Shown: positions 44,189-56,649, counted from the stretch's first letter. The stretch: 64,000 bases of DNA from Erodium maritimum (GCA_963921825.1 OY997590.1:40441039-40505038); one strand, 5' to 3'. Numbers and translations: made by a program. Notes: generated by a model from the sequence alone, not told the origin.

Positions 44189-46017
44189 ATCCACGATAAC
44201 CCAAATAGAGTCGAAACCCTCTGATAATGGCAAGCCTTCGATGAAGTCCATGGATATTTGGGTCCATGGCTGATACGGTATGACGAGTGGTTGTAGCAAC
44301 CCCGACGACGCCAATGTTTCCGCCTTGCAACGCTGGCATGTGTCGCACTCTACAACGAATGTATGAATATCCTTGGCCATATGTGGCCAAAAGAAGTAAC
44401 GTTGAATGAGTTTTGTGGTCGCCAGAACGCCCAAATGACCTCCCAAACCTGTGTCATGAAAGAAGATCATGATCTTCTCTCACACACCCTGGCTACGCCT
44501 AGGAAAATCATCCCATTCAGTAGAAGCATATCATGTCGTGTTGAGTAATTGGGTACTGAATTAGGAGACAGAGGTAAATAGACAAACAACCCATCGATTT
44601 CTTTATCATCCTCGTAGCTCTGAAGCACCTCTGTGATCCAAACTGGAAGGAATGTGGACAATTCGCTCAGAGATTCAGCCGGTAACCTCGAAAGCGCGTC
44701 AGCGGCCTTATTTTCTCGGCCCTTCTTGTACTCAATGGTGTAATCCAGGTCCATGAGTTTCGACAACCATTTTTGTTGGTAAGCAGTCCCAAGGCGCTAT
44801 TCCAGTAAGTATTTCAAACTCTGTTGGTATGTTCGAATTACAAACGGAGATTGAGAGATATGGTGACGCCATTTCTGGATGCATGCAACGATGGACATTA
44901 ATTCCTTTTCGTAAGTGCTCAAAGCTCTGTTTCAATCTCCCAATGCCTTTCTCATGTAGGCTATGGGACGGCCAAATTGCATCAATACTCCTCCAATGCC
45001 CAAGTCCGAGGCATCCGCTTCAATGATGAATGGTTTAGAAAAGTCCGGTAGGGCCAGGACCGACGTCGTCGACATCGCCACTTTCAGAGCTTCAAAGCTT
45101 GCTTGTGCCTCTAGAGACCAAATGAAGGCATTGTGCTTGAAGAGGTTCGAGAGAGGACGTGCTAGAGAACCATACCCTTTGACAAACTTGTGGTAGTACC
45201 CAGTCAAGCCCAAAAATCCCCGCAAGGCTTTGAGCAACCCAGGAGTTGGCCAATTTCGCATCGCCTCGATTTTCTTAGGGACAGTCGCGTCACCTTCACT
45301 AGTGATTACATGACCCAGGTACGCAATACGTTCCTTTGCAAATTCGCACTTTGAAAGCTTCGCGAAGAGGCTCTGTTCGCGTAGTGTCGTCAGTATGAGG
45401 CGCAAATGCTCCACATGGTCCTCCCATGAAGCGCTGTAAATGAGTATATCATCAAAGAAGACAAGCGCGAAACGGCGGAGGTATGGGCTGAGCACTTGAT
45501 TCATCATTGCTTGGAAGCTCGCCGGAGCGTTAGTCATCCCAAATGGCATCACCCGAAACTCGTAGTGGCATTTATGAGTGCGGAAAACAATCTTAAATTC
45601 CTCACCTTCTTCCAATCGTATCTTATGATAACCAGAGCGAAGATCGGTCTTGGAGAAGTACCTCATGCCTTGAAGTTCATCAAGCAATTCGTCAATCGTC
45701 GGGATCGGAAACTTGTCCTTCACCGTCTGATCGTTTAAGTGACGATAATCAACACACATACGCCAAGACCCATCTTTTTTCTTGACCAATATCACCGGGA
45801 ATGAGTAAGGACTTCGACTCTCCTGAATTACTCCAGAACCGAGCATTTTGTCGACCATCTTCTCAATGGCGTTCTTCTGTTGGAAGCTCTGACGGTAAGG
45901 GTGTATAGATGGTGGTGTTGAGCCTGGAAGAAGAGGAATTCTATGATCATGAGCCCTGTGTGGCGGCAGTGAAGTCGGTTCTGCAAATACATCTTGGAAT
46001 TTCGATAACAGAGGTTG
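44189..46017 (-). pseudogene. Chromovirus RT, RNase H and integrase N-terminal part
   Basis: The largest open piece (44932-45858) holds gypsy RT: VILVKKKDGSWRMCVDYRHL, FPIPTIDELLDEL, YHKIRL, MPFGMTNAPASFQ and the catalytic VFFDDILIYS, then the connection AYLGHVI...FLGLTGYYHKF and the start of RNase H (PFIIEADASDLGIGGVLMQ). A frame break precedes 44467-44766 (YKKGRENKAADALSR, end of RNase H). Integrase follows with its zinc motif (GHLGVLATTKLI...CDTCQRCKAE) and the first catalytic Asp in WTQISMDFIEGLP, ending at WVIVDRF where Copia-2 interrupts. Upstream, 45859-46017 continues the pre-RT linker until the Tat-like LTR. Disabled by frame breaks and insertions. Confidence 0.87.
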
Positions 46018-46777
46018 TAACCTGATGAGCGTACATTTTTCCTATCTAATTTGACTAGTTTTCCCTATATTTTTATCTTGTTTGTGCCTTGTTTATATAT
46101 TTTTAGTGTTTACTAATAAATACGCAAAACCTTGTTCTTAGTCGATATTTTTCAAGTGTTCCAAATATATTCATGATTGGTATTTTTTTGTAGGCCTCGA
46201 AAAAAGGAATTTATTGGTGCAAGAACGAGGTTAATCGGAGTTCGGACGGAGCGGGAACAAGCGTTTAAAGTTTAAAGCTAAAAAATGCCAGAACAGGATT
46301 CAGTGTTTCGCGGACCACTTTTTACCGTGCACCAGCGCGCCTTATGGCCTTGATTCGCATGCTTTCGCGTGTTGACTTCACACATGCTATGAAGGCCGGT
46401 TGCACTGTCCCTTGCATACGCGCGCCCGCACTGGATCGAATACCTCAGCTCCCGCAAATCCGCTTCTTTCCGCGTGAAAACGAAGCAGCCCCGTTTCATT
46501 TACTCTCTGTAGCCGCGTAATAGGATAGAGATAACACACTTCATATCAGATTTTTTAGAATAAAAAAATTATTTTTTTATTCTCTCTTTTATGTTCTTCA
46601 AGTGTTCTTCATCCTAAAAACATTTTCTACCATCTAAGGTTATAACCTAGACTATTCAAGAAGCTCTCAAGCATCCATGAGCTTCCCATCATCTCCAACT
46701 TCTCCATTTTCATGAGTTGACGCTTTGGAGAGTTGGAAATGGTGAGTTTGCAAGCTAGAGGAGATTTTCGATTAGGT

Positions 46778-48052
46778 TTCCCAACTTGTACATCATTTTT
46801 CGAGAGAACAAATTTATCAGATACAGACACTATTTTGAAGCCATTCTTTGTTAGCAATGAGCCGGAGACCAGATTCTTTCGGATGTCCGGAACATAGAGA
46901 ACATTTTTCAAAGTAAGTTCTTTTCCAGAAGTCATTTTCAGCACTATCTTCCCGGTACCTTCAACCTTTGAAGTGGATGAGTTACCCATGAAGATATGGT
47001 CTTCCTCAGTAGCATCCTTGAAGGTGGAGAACATCGACTTGTTGGCACAAATGTGTCGATTTGCTCCAGTGTCTATGAACCATTCCTTAGTGTTGCCGAC
47101 CAGGTTGCATTCAGTAATCATAGCACAAAGACTCATGTCAAAGAGGTGCTCAGTGACATTGGCCTCGTTCTTCTTTTGCTTCTTGAAGTTCTTGGGTTTG
47201 CGACACACACCAGCTTTGTGTCCCTTGATTCCACAATTGTTGCACTTCCCCATGAACTTCCCAATCTTCTTCTTGATTGGACCACTATCAGTATGCTTCC
47301 TCTTGTGAGAATTTGTCTTCTCAATTACATTGGCCTTTGCGACCATGTTGCTTCCATAGGTTTTCTCTGACTTGCGGTTGTCCTCTTCAATCCTCAGGCG
47401 AACAATCAGTTCTTCCAGCGACATTTCCTTCCGCTTATGCTTCAGGTAATTCTTGAAGTCTCTCCATGTTGGGGGTAATTTCTCAATAGCTGCAGCCACT
47501 TGAAATGACTCGCTAAGAGACATACCCTCATCATGGATGGTATGGATGATCAGTTGTAGCTCCTGTATCTAACTGAGAACCGTCTTGGAGTCTATCATTT
47601 TGAAGTCCAGAAATTTCCAACAACGAATTTCTTCATGCCGGCATCTTCCGTTTTGTACTTCTTTTCCAAGGATGCCCAGAGATCCTTGGTAGTCTTGTAT
47701 CCACAGTAGATGCCATATAGCTCATTCTCTAGACGGTTGAGGATATAGTTCCTGCACAGATAGTCAGAGTTCTTCCAAGCATTGAAAGTCATTAATGTAT
47801 CTTTGTCAGACTCATCGTCTATGACAGGAGGCTTCTCGGTGAGGAACTTGTTGACGCCAAGAGTGGTCAGCCAGAATAGCATATGTGGCTGCCATCGTTT
47901 GAAATCCATGCCGTTGAACTTCTCTGGTTTCTCAGCATGAGGAGACACAGCCATTGGAAGCACCGAACCAGCATCTATGCTTGCCGTTGGGGGAGATGTC
48001 AGTGGCGGGGTAGATGATGAAAATAAGTTCGATTCAGTAGCCATAATTCTGG
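46778..48052 (-). pseudogene. Second, truncated gag-protease of Copia-3
   Basis: ATG at about 48052 (MATESNLFSSSTPPLTSPPT) leads into KPEKFNGMDFKRWQPHMLFW and DYLCRNYILNRLENELYGIY, a UBN2-type Copia gag. After a frame break near 47600 come the zinc knuckle [14 protein letters not shown] and the protease [13 protein letters not shown], both intact. Homology to the main copy ends at VQVGK (about 46778). The frame then reads ~50 codons of the Tat-like LTR before a stop at 46627. It is the better preserved of the two gag copies, but it has no polymerase. Confidence 0.83.
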
Positions 48053-48099
48053 TTTTAGAGGGAAAAAACATATTAAGATATTTTTCCAGAAACCAAAAG

Positions 48100-49042
48100 T
48101 GTTGGAGAAATTTTTTTGTCTTAAGCTTGTAGGAAACTGAAATCAAGAACAATAGAAATAATAAAAGAATAATGTTATACTTACAACCAAGTCGATAGGT
48201 TGTTTGTGTAGGAAGTCCGAGTCCAACGGAAGGTTGTTTCCTTAAGACAAAATTGCCCCCTCTACTGTACTGAAGGTTGTATGGGTAAGTGTCTCCCAAG
48301 ATAAAACGGACCTAAACCACTAGCGAGTGCTTCGACTAGTGGAGTCTGGCGACCTAAACCTGACTTGCACTCAAACTGTAGAATGTCAGAAGAGAATAAG
48401 AATCGAAAAAGGAAGTGATTTTTATGTCCCCTCAATACCCTTTAAATAGTAGACAAGGTGCCCTTTCGGAAAGATTGCGACTCTTTGACCAAAGGGCATG
48501 TCTGTTTAAAACACTTGATCAGACTCTTTCACCAAAGGTCATGTTGATTCAAAACTTGACCAAATGCAAGATAATGAATCTTGACATAAAGTTGGGAAGA
48601 TTAATTGCTGAGTCTTACATGCAAAAAGATAGGATTTTCGTGAAGCTCAAAGCTCAAAGCTCAAAGCCCAAAGCCAAAGACCCAAGCCCAGGCCCAGGCC
48701 CGGACCGGACCGGAAGGACGGCGGCGGTGGCGCGTGTGTGGGCTCTCTCCATTACGCATTAGTGGTGACCCAAGGCCACGACCTTATTCCAATTGTCAAA
48801 CTTTATAAAGTGTATGGAGGAGTGTAATGTGGGTTTGCATTAAATGTCATTTAATGCATGTCATTAATCCATGTTTTTCTTCAACTTTGCATGCGATTAT
48901 GTCATTCAATATTCAACGTATTTCCGTAAACATACATCTTACGTTCAAGTTCGCAATGATGTGAACGTAACGGATACATGTGTTGCCGAAATTGATGATC
49001 GGAACAAGATGATATGGATGTCGGAAAGTGAGTTGTCCAACA
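48100..49042 (-). repeat. Inner LTR of Copia-3
   Basis: 943 bp. It is the 3' LTR of the full copy and at the same time the 5' LTR of the partial copy. It aligns with 54050-54970. The minus strand starts TGTTGGACAACTCAC. Confidence 0.87.
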
Positions 49043-49667
49043 ATCCCCCACATTGAATGGATTTTAGCGGTTTTCTTCCTAAATCTTTTGCGCTGATACA
49101 TAGTTCACTGGTTTGAGTACAATGAAAGAAAGTTACTGCATTGGGTGAAGTAGCTCGAGGCCTTGAACTTTCCTAGTGACAGCCTAACGGACTTACTAGC
49201 AAATCAGTAGACTTGATTGTCTTTGAACTGTAAGCTATGAGTGTAAGCCTAGACAATAGACAACACACAATAACCTTCTATATCGGTGTTAGATCTCTGT
49301 ATGTGTTCGTTTATGCCATGAACACCTGCTTGGCTCATGAATGCGTATAGATATCCGGCCTGATCGATATCTATTGAAGCGACCCCACTTCGCATTCACT
49401 AAGGTGATTCTATCAAGAGTATCCCGCAAATACCCCATTGTGTACTAAGCATACATAATATAGACATCATTAAAAGCATTTCAACTTATCCTGACGCGGC
49501 TGATGATGCACTAACTTATTAGAGGAATGAGGAGGAGTCGAGTACTCCCTAGTGCCTCGAAGTTTGCCAACGCTTCTTGTTCCCTTTTGAACCTAGATCT
49601 TGGGATCTCCAGTCAACTAGGTTAGGTATCCGCGGAAGGCAATCTTTTGTTTAAGTTACGGCCTTAA
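49043..49667 (-). other. Copia-3 3' untranslated region
   Basis: Non-coding DNA between the RNase H stop region and the inner LTR. It contains the polypurine tract GTGGGGGAT directly before the LTR on the minus strand. I see no gene here. Confidence 0.6.
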
Positions 49668-52600
49668 TCACATTCCCATCGATAAGGTTTCAACTTTCTC
49701 TCTAGGTAAACCTTTTGTTAATGGATCCGAGATATTATCTTTTGACTTAACATAGTCTAGTGTGATAATCCCATTAGAGAGTAGTTGTCTTATGGTATTA
49801 TGTCGACGACGCATGTGTCGAGACTTACCATTGTGCATGAGACTTTGTGCCCTTCCAATAGTAGATTGACTATCACAATGTATGCTTAATGGAGGCACTG
49901 GCTTATCCCATCCAGGTATATCTTCCAAGAAGTTTCGAAGCCATTCTGCTTCTTCTCCAGCCTTGTCTAAAGCAATGAATTCAGACTCCATGGTTGATCT
50001 TGCTATACAAGTCTGTTTGGAAGATTTCCATTATATTGCTCCACCTCCCATTAGGAAGACATATCTACTAGTAGATTTGGATTCATTGGAGTCAGATATC
50101 CAATTGGCATCACAATATCCTTCTATGACAGATGGATAATTTCCGTAATGCAATTTTAGATTTTTAGTGTATTGTAGGTATCCCAATACTCTAATGATGG
50201 CTTTCCAGTGATGTTTTCCAGGATGACTCGTAAATCTACTTAGCTTACTAACTGCGTAAGCTATGTCTGGCCTAGTACAGTTCATGATATACATAAGACT
50301 GCCTAATATACAAGAATACTCAAGTTTGCATACACTTTCACCTATGTTTATAGCCCATGATTGAGTTAGATCAACTGGTGTTTTTGCATGCGTTATGTTA
50401 TGTTTCTTGAATTTTCCAAGAACTTTCTCAATATAGTGTGTTTGGGAAACGCATAACCTTGTGATGTTTTGGAGATCTGTACTCCTAAAATAACATCAGC
50501 AACTCCTAAATTTTTCATATCAAATTTAGAAGACAACATTGCCTTAGTAGACTTTATTATGGATGAAGTACTACCAAGTATAAGCATGTCGTCTACGTGA
50601 AGACATACAATGACATATCCAAGTTCATTGTTTTTAACATAAACACATTTGTCGCATTCAGTGAACTTGAACCCGTTTGATAACATAACAGCATCAAACT
50701 TTGCATGCCATTGCTTTGGTGCTTGCTTAAGTCCATAAAGTGACTTAACTAGTCTGCACACCTTGTTCTCATTCCCAGGTGATGAGAATCCTTCGGGTTG
50801 TTGCATGTACATTTCTCAGTGTTCTAAAAATCCCGACTGGACGCCGCCTAGGCGCCCGCCTACGCCTAGCCGACCCGCCTAGCCGACTAGGCGATTACAA
50901 CAATTTTGCGTAGTATACTGACTCAATTAAAAATAATTAGGTGGTTATGGTGTTGGTAATATTAGGTGTTGTGCTTCTGAGTTGTTTGGTGTGATTTTTT
51001 AGGTATTTTAGATATTTTTTTACCATTTTAATATAATGAAATTCATATTTTATTTCTATATATAATAATATATCTATTAAAAATTTAAAAAAATACAAAT
51101 CCGATTAATCCCCGTCTAGTTCCCGATTAATCCTCGAAGGACCTAGCCGCCCGACTAGCGCCTAACGACTTTTAGAACCTTGATATTTCTTCTTCTAGTT
51201 CACCATTTAAAAAAGCTGTTTTTACATCCATTTGATGTATTTCAAGCCCTTTAAGTGACGCGATTGCGATGAGCATTCTGATGGACGTTATCCTTGTCAC
51301 AGGTGAATAGGTATCAAAATAATCCAACCCTTCCTTTTGTCTGAATCCTTTTACCACAAGTCTAGCTTTGTGTTTGTCTATGGATCCATCGATTTTCAGT
51401 TTCTTTTTGAAAACCCACTTGTATCCCAACGGTTTTATACCGGGGGGAAGTTCTACTAACTCCCATGTGTGGTTTTGAAGAATAGATTGTATTTCACTAT
51501 TTACTACTTCTTTCCAATAAAAAGCATCTTGTGAAGACATTGCTTGTGAATAATTTTGTGGCTCATCTTCCACCAATAGTGACACAAAGTCGGGTCTGAA
51601 GGAATTAGCTTTCCTTGCCCTTTTACTACGCCTTGGTTCTTCCATGATATGTTCCTCATGGATGGACTGACCTTCTGGTTCCTCAATGTCTCGCGGCCTC
51701 TTTTGAGGATGTGATTCCTTTGGCTCTTTCCGAGGGTAGATGTGTTCAAAGAATGTAGCGCTTCTAGATTCGATTATGGTATCTACATGCATATTCGGAA
51801 TATCCGATTTATATACCATAAATCTATATGCACTATTATTATATGCATACCCAATGAATATGCAATCAATAGTTTTTGGTCCTATTTTGACCTTCTTAGG
51901 CTTAGGTACTTCCACCTTGGCCAAGCACCCCCACACTTTCAAGTATTTGTAGGATGGAGGTGTTCCTTTCCATAACTCGTATGGAGACTTAAGGAATTTC
52001 TTACGAGGCATCTTGTTGAGAATGTAGTTTGCCGAGAGTATGGCTTCTCCCCATAAGTTATCTGGTAAACCAGAACTTAGTAAGAGAGCATTCATCATTT
52101 CCTTGAGTGTTCGGTTTTTGCGTTCTGCAATTCCGTTGGACTGAGGTGAATATGGTGTTGTAGTTTGGTGTATAATACCGTTTTGAGCACAAAAAATTTC
52201 AAAGGGATGTTCATATTCTCCTCCTCGGTCGCTTCTTAAAGCTTTTATTTTCTTACTTAGTTGATTTTCAACTTCAGCTTTGTAAAGTTTGAAGGTTTCA
52301 AAAGCTTCATCTTTACTCCTCAATAGGTACACATGACAATACCGTGTACAATCATCAATAAAGGTAATGAAGTACCATTTTCCACCCCTTGTTTGACACA
52401 ATTTCAGATCACAAATATCTGTATGTACTAAGTCAAGAGGTTCAGTGTTCCTTTCAATCGAGTGAAAGGATGATCTTGTCATTTTTGCTTCAACACAAAC
52501 TTGACATTTTTCTTTTGGATTAATCCTAAATTTAGGAATTGCATCCAAGGAAATTAAACGACGAATTGTATCAAAGTTAACGTGACCTATTCTAGCATGC

Positions 52601-53994
52601 CATGTATTAGAGGACTCGGCGATATACACAGAAGAACCCACTTTATTATTATTATTATTATTATTTACAATAGTAGGTACAACGGGCATAACGTTCATTT
52701 TGAACATGCCCTCATTTACATATCCCCTTCCCACTTGTACATCATTTTTCTAGAGAACAAATTTATCAGATACAAAGACTATTTTGAAGCTATTCTTTGT
52801 TAGCAATGAGCAGGAGACCAGGTTCTTTCGGATGTCCGTAACATAGAGAACATTGTTCAAAGTAAGTTCCTTTCCGGAAGTCATTTTCAGCACTATCTTC
52901 CCGGTACCTTCAACCTTTGAAGTGGATGAGTTACCCATGAAGATATGGTCTTCCTCAGTAGCAGCCTTGAAGGTGGAGAACATCGACTTGTTGGCACAAA
53001 TGTGTCGATTTGCTCCAGTGTCTATGAACCATTCCTTAGTGTTGCCGACCAGGTTGCATTCAGTAATCATAGCACAAAGACTCATGTCAGAGAGGTGCTC
53101 AGTGACATTGGCCTCGTTCTTCTTTTGCTTCTTGAAGTTCTTGGGTTTGCGACACACATCAGCTTTGTGTCCCTTGATTCCACAATTGTTGCACTTCCCC
53201 ATGAACTTCCCAATCTTCTTCTTGATTGGACCACTATCAGTATGCTTCCTCTTGTGAGAATTTGTCTTCTCAATTTCATTGGCCTTTCCGACCATGTTGC
53301 TTCCATAGGTTTTCTCTGACTTGCGGTTGTCCTCTTCAATCCTCAGGCGAACAATCAGATCTTCCAGCGACATTTCCTTCCGCTTATGCTTCAGGTAATT
53401 CTTGAAGTCTCTCCATGTTGGGGGTAATTTCTCAATAGCTGCAGCCACTTGAAATGACTCGCTAAGAGACATACCCTCATCATGGATGGTATGGATGATC
53501 AGTTGTAGCTCCTGTATCTGACTGAGAACCGTCTTGGAGTCTATCATTTTGAAGTCCAGAAATTTGCCAACAACGAATTTCTTCATGCCGGCATCTTCCA
53601 TTTTGTACTTCTTTTCCAAGGATGCCTAGAGATCCTTGGCAGTCTTGTATCCACAGTAGATACCATATAGCTCATTCTCTAGACGTTTGAGGATATAGTT
53701 CCTGCACAGATAGTCAGAGTTCTTCCAAGCATCGAAAGCCATTAATGTATCTTTGTCAGACTCATCGTCTATGACAGGAGGCTTCTCGGTGAGGAACTTG
53801 TTGGCGCCAAGAGTGGTCAACCAGAATAGCATCTGTGGCTACCATCGTTTGAAATACATGCCGTTAAACTTCTCTGGTTTCTCACCATGAGGAGACACAG
53901 CCATTGGAAGCACCGAACCAGCAGCTATGCTTGCCGTTGGGGGAGATGTCAGTGGCGGGGTAGATGATGAAAATAAGTTCGATTCAGTAGACAT
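49668..53994 (-). pseudogene. Copia-3 gag-pol, interrupted
   Basis: Gag starts at about 53994 (MSTESNLFSSSTPPL) with stops near 53836 and 53625. Zinc knuckle [14 protein letters not shown] and protease [12 protein letters not shown] follow. Pol (51172-52734) has the GAG-pre-integrase motif NTWHARIGHVNFDTIRRLI, integrase Asp in YFITFIDDCTRY, LRSDRGGEYEHP, NGIAERKNRT, and RT start MDVKTAFLNGELEEEI. A hAT MITE (50817-51182) splits the next codons, and RT resumes YMQQPEGF, YGLKQAPKQW and VIVCLHVDDMLILG, with His in place of the usual Tyr of [20 protein letters not shown] and RNase H ([29 protein letters not shown]) end at about 49668. Stops and frame breaks make it inactive. Confidence 0.87.
50817..51182. 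mobile_element. hAT-type MITE inside Copia-3 RT
   Basis: Inverted ends CAGTGTTCTAAAA and (reverse complement) CAAGGTTCTAAAA are followed by inverted CGCCTAGGCGC / GGCGCTAGTCGGGCG blocks. Flanks ACATTTCT (50809-50816) and ATATTTCT (51183-51190) form an 8-bp TSD with one mismatch. It is 366 bp with no coding. It separates ELEEEI from YMQQPEGF of the RT. Confidence 0.88.
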
Positions 53995-54049
53995 AATTCT
54001 GGTTTTAGAGGGAAAAAACATATTAAGATATTTTTCCAGAAACCAAAAG

Positions 54050-54970
54050 TGTTGGAGCAAAATTTTTGACTTAAGCTTGTAGGAAACTGAAATCAAGAAC
54101 AACAGAAATAATAAAAGAATAATGTTATACTTACAACCAAGTTGATAGGTTGTTTGTGTAGGAAGTCCGAGTCTAACTGAAGGCTGTTTCCTTAAGACAA
54201 AATTGCCCCCTCTATGGCACTGAAGGTTGAATGGGCAAGTGTCTCCCAAGATAAAACGGACCTAAACCACTAGCGAGTGCTTCGACTAGTGGAGTCTGGC
54301 GACCTAAACCCGACTTGCACTCAACCTGTAGAATGTCAGAAGAGAAGAAGAATCGAAAAAGGAAGTGATTTTTCTGTCCCCTCAACACCCTTTAAATAGT
54401 AGACAAGGTGCCCTTTCGGAAAGATTGCGACTCTTTGACCTAAGGGCATGTCTGTTTAAAACACTTGATCAGACTCTTTCACCAAAGGTCATGTTGATTC
54501 AAAACTTGACCAGATGCAAGATAATGAATCTTGACATAAATTTTGGAAGATTAATTGCTGAGTCTTGCATGCAAGAAGATAGGATTTTTCGTGAAGCTCA
54601 AAGCTCAAAGCTAGGCCCAGGCCCGGACCAGACCGGACGGCGGCGGCGGCGCGCGTGTGGGATCTTTCCATTACACATTAGTGGTGACCCAAGGCCACGA
54701 CCTTATTCCAATTGTCAAACTTTATAAAGTGTATGGAAGAGTGTAATGTGGGCTATGTGGGTTTGCATTAAATGCCATTTAATGCATGTCATTAATCCAT
54801 GTTTTTCTTCAACTTTGCATGCGATTATCTCATTCAATATTCAACGTATTTCCGTAAACATACATCTTACGTTCAAGTTCGCAATGATGTGAACGTAACC
54901 GATACATGTGTTGCCGAAATTGATGATCGTAACAAGATGATATGGATGTCGGAAAGTGAGTTTTCCAACA
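54050..54970 (-). repeat. 5' LTR of Copia-3
   Basis: 921 bp. The minus strand starts TGTTGGAAAACTCAC at 54970 and ends CTCCAACA at 54050. The downstream primer site is not the usual TGGTATCAGAGC; the minus strand continues CTTTTGGTTTCTGG, so priming is uncertain. Confidence 0.85.
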
Positions 54971-56644
54971 ATTTCTACTCTTCTCTATTTTGTTATACAA
55001 CTTGGTTTTTTGGTATGCTTGAGTAGGATTTGAGATCCATGACCTTGGGTTTCGATCTTTGGTCATATGTATTGTGTAAATGATGATTTCCATTAAATTG
55101 ATGCATGAGTTTGCGGTTAATTTGAGTTTGGTGGTGTTTATGACATGATTTGGGGTTTTTGAGCTTAATAGCATCCACTTGCTTGTTTGGGTATTTGTCT
55201 ATATTTTAGCTCATCGATGTTCAAGCACGATTTTCTTACTTTGTGTTCGAAACTTTCATGATTTTAAAACCCGATTTCATGTGCTAGCTATTTCATCTCT
55301 CGTCTGTATATCAAGTTCTAGGTTAGAGTTCGTAAAAATGAAAACTTTAGCCATTTAGTGAACTTATTTAGGATTTCCGGCATTCACATGTCTTGATTTC
55401 CTATTGACGAGATAGAAATATGCTAGGATGTGTTTTCTCGATTCTCTTGTGTGTTTCAAGTCGACCGAACGATTTGGGGATTTTTCCCTAATTGATGTGT
55501 GCGCTATGTAGATTGATGTTTGGAGCGATCCATGATTTGATTTAGTGTGAGACGAGATTTCACTTTTATAGAATATGCTTACGCTTGTGTATTACTAGAA
55601 CGAGGTTCTATTTAGTTCTACTCGATTAGCGAACTCATCTTAACCGGTGGTGTTTGGTTTTTGAGAAGTGAACTAGGCGTAGCTAAGTAGATTCGTTTAT
55701 TGATTTAGAGTTTACTCATGCTTGTGTATTACTAGAGCTTCGTGATTCGTTGCTCTATTTAGTTCTCCTTGATGATCGATTTATTCGGTCGTCAAGTCGA
55801 TTGAACTAGGCGTAGCTGAGTAGATTCGACATTTATTTAGAGTCTTCTCATGCTTGTGTAGTACTAGAGTATCGCGATTCGATACTCTATTTAGTTCTAC
55901 CTGATTTCCGGTGTGCATCGCTATAAATGGTATTCGGGAATTAAGAAGTGAACTAGGCGTAACTGATTTGATTCGCCGAGTGGAGTAGCTATCTCTACTT
56001 GTGGTAGTTGGTAGCGAGAGTGACATGCATTCGTTGTCGTTATCTCTCGTTCGAGGACTGATCGAGCTTCGCTCAAGATCATAGAAATACACCCTAGTTT
56101 ATTTCTTTTCGATGCTTGGTGGTTCGCATATCGGTCCGGGCAATGGTCTTGTGCCCTCTCCCCGTGACTAGTATGTAGTTGATTTCTTGATACCACATAC
56201 ATAGGAACTTAAGTGTTTAAAGTCCATAAGGAAAGCATTATTTGATTTCACCATCATTAACCAAACCATGCGTTTAAAGTCCATAAGGAAAGCATTATTT
56301 GATTTCACCCTCATTAACCAAACCATGCATTAATTGGAATTCATATTTACTTGTACCCGTGACCGGCTCTTTGTGTGAATCGAAAGTTACGGGTCTTAGG
56401 TGGTAGCATGTATATAGATTTTATTTCTATATAAACTTAAACAACTATTTTAATTTCCGCCCTTTATTTTACCTTTCGGGGATGTGGAAGTGACAGCCCA
56501 CGTCCCCAGGTTTTAGTAAAATACTAATGAAACCTCTACTCCCTGTGGGATCGACCGGTACTTAACCGTCTCTATATTGCTTGATGACCGTGTCCTGATG
56601 AACGTAAAATGAGGGTTTTGACGCATAGTCATCCCCACTCATCA
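54971..56644 (+). other. Right part of the Tat-like LTR with two tandem repeats
   Basis: Non-coding. A ~135-bp unit (GTGAACTAGGCGTAGCT, GAGTAGATTCG, TCTATTTAGTTCTAC) repeats about three times in 55560-55975. A 60-bp unit (GTTTAAAGTCCATAAGGAAA) occurs twice at 56215-56330. The LTR end block CTCCCTGTGGGATCGACCGG lies at 56539-56558. Confidence 0.7.
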
Positions 56645-56649
56645 TAACC

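Larger units (their letters stand above)
46778..54970 (-). mobile_element. Ty1/Copia element (Copia-3) with a partial tandem second copy
   Basis: Minus-strand order: 5' LTR (54970-54050), gag-pol (53994-49668), 3' untranslated region, LTR (49042-48100), then a second gag (48052-46778) that breaks off. LTRs start TGTTGG and end CCAACA. The minus strand reads GTGGGGGA before the inner LTR, a polypurine tract. The right flank is ATTTC; the left end is a truncation, so no TSD can be confirmed. The layout LTR-internal-LTR-internal points to a tandem element that lost its last pol and LTR. LTRs differ by a few percent, including a ~22-bp indel in a GCTCAAAGC repeat. Confidence 0.83.
46023..56644 (+). 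mobile_element. Tat/Ogre-like gypsy solo LTR hosting a Copia element
   Basis: Ends TGATGAGCGTACATTTTTCC and CCACTCATCA are inverted and flanked by a perfect TSD TAACC (46018-46022, 56645-56649). Once the Copia insertion is removed, ~2.4 kb remains (46023-46777 and 54971-56644). The TGATGAGCG start, the CGGAGTTCGGACGGAGCGGG block and the ...CTCCCTGTGGGATCGACC... block near the end are familiar from Ogre/Tat LTRs of legumes and other dicots (from memory). No internal region is present, so it is a solo LTR. It splits the chromovirus between protease and RT. Confidence 0.75.

Noticed and set aside
46973-47370. Plus-strand ORFs opposite Copia-3 gag (also 52853-53319)
   Set aside because: They are antisense shadows of the minus-strand gag/protease reading frame.
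51504-51975. Alternative frames within Copia-3 pol
   Set aside because: They overlap the long integrase-RT frame and lack any motif.
46023-56644. Complete Tat/Ogre element rather than a solo LTR
   Set aside because: Only one LTR's worth of sequence remains once the Copia insertion is removed. No gypsy gag or pol on the plus strand lies between its ends.
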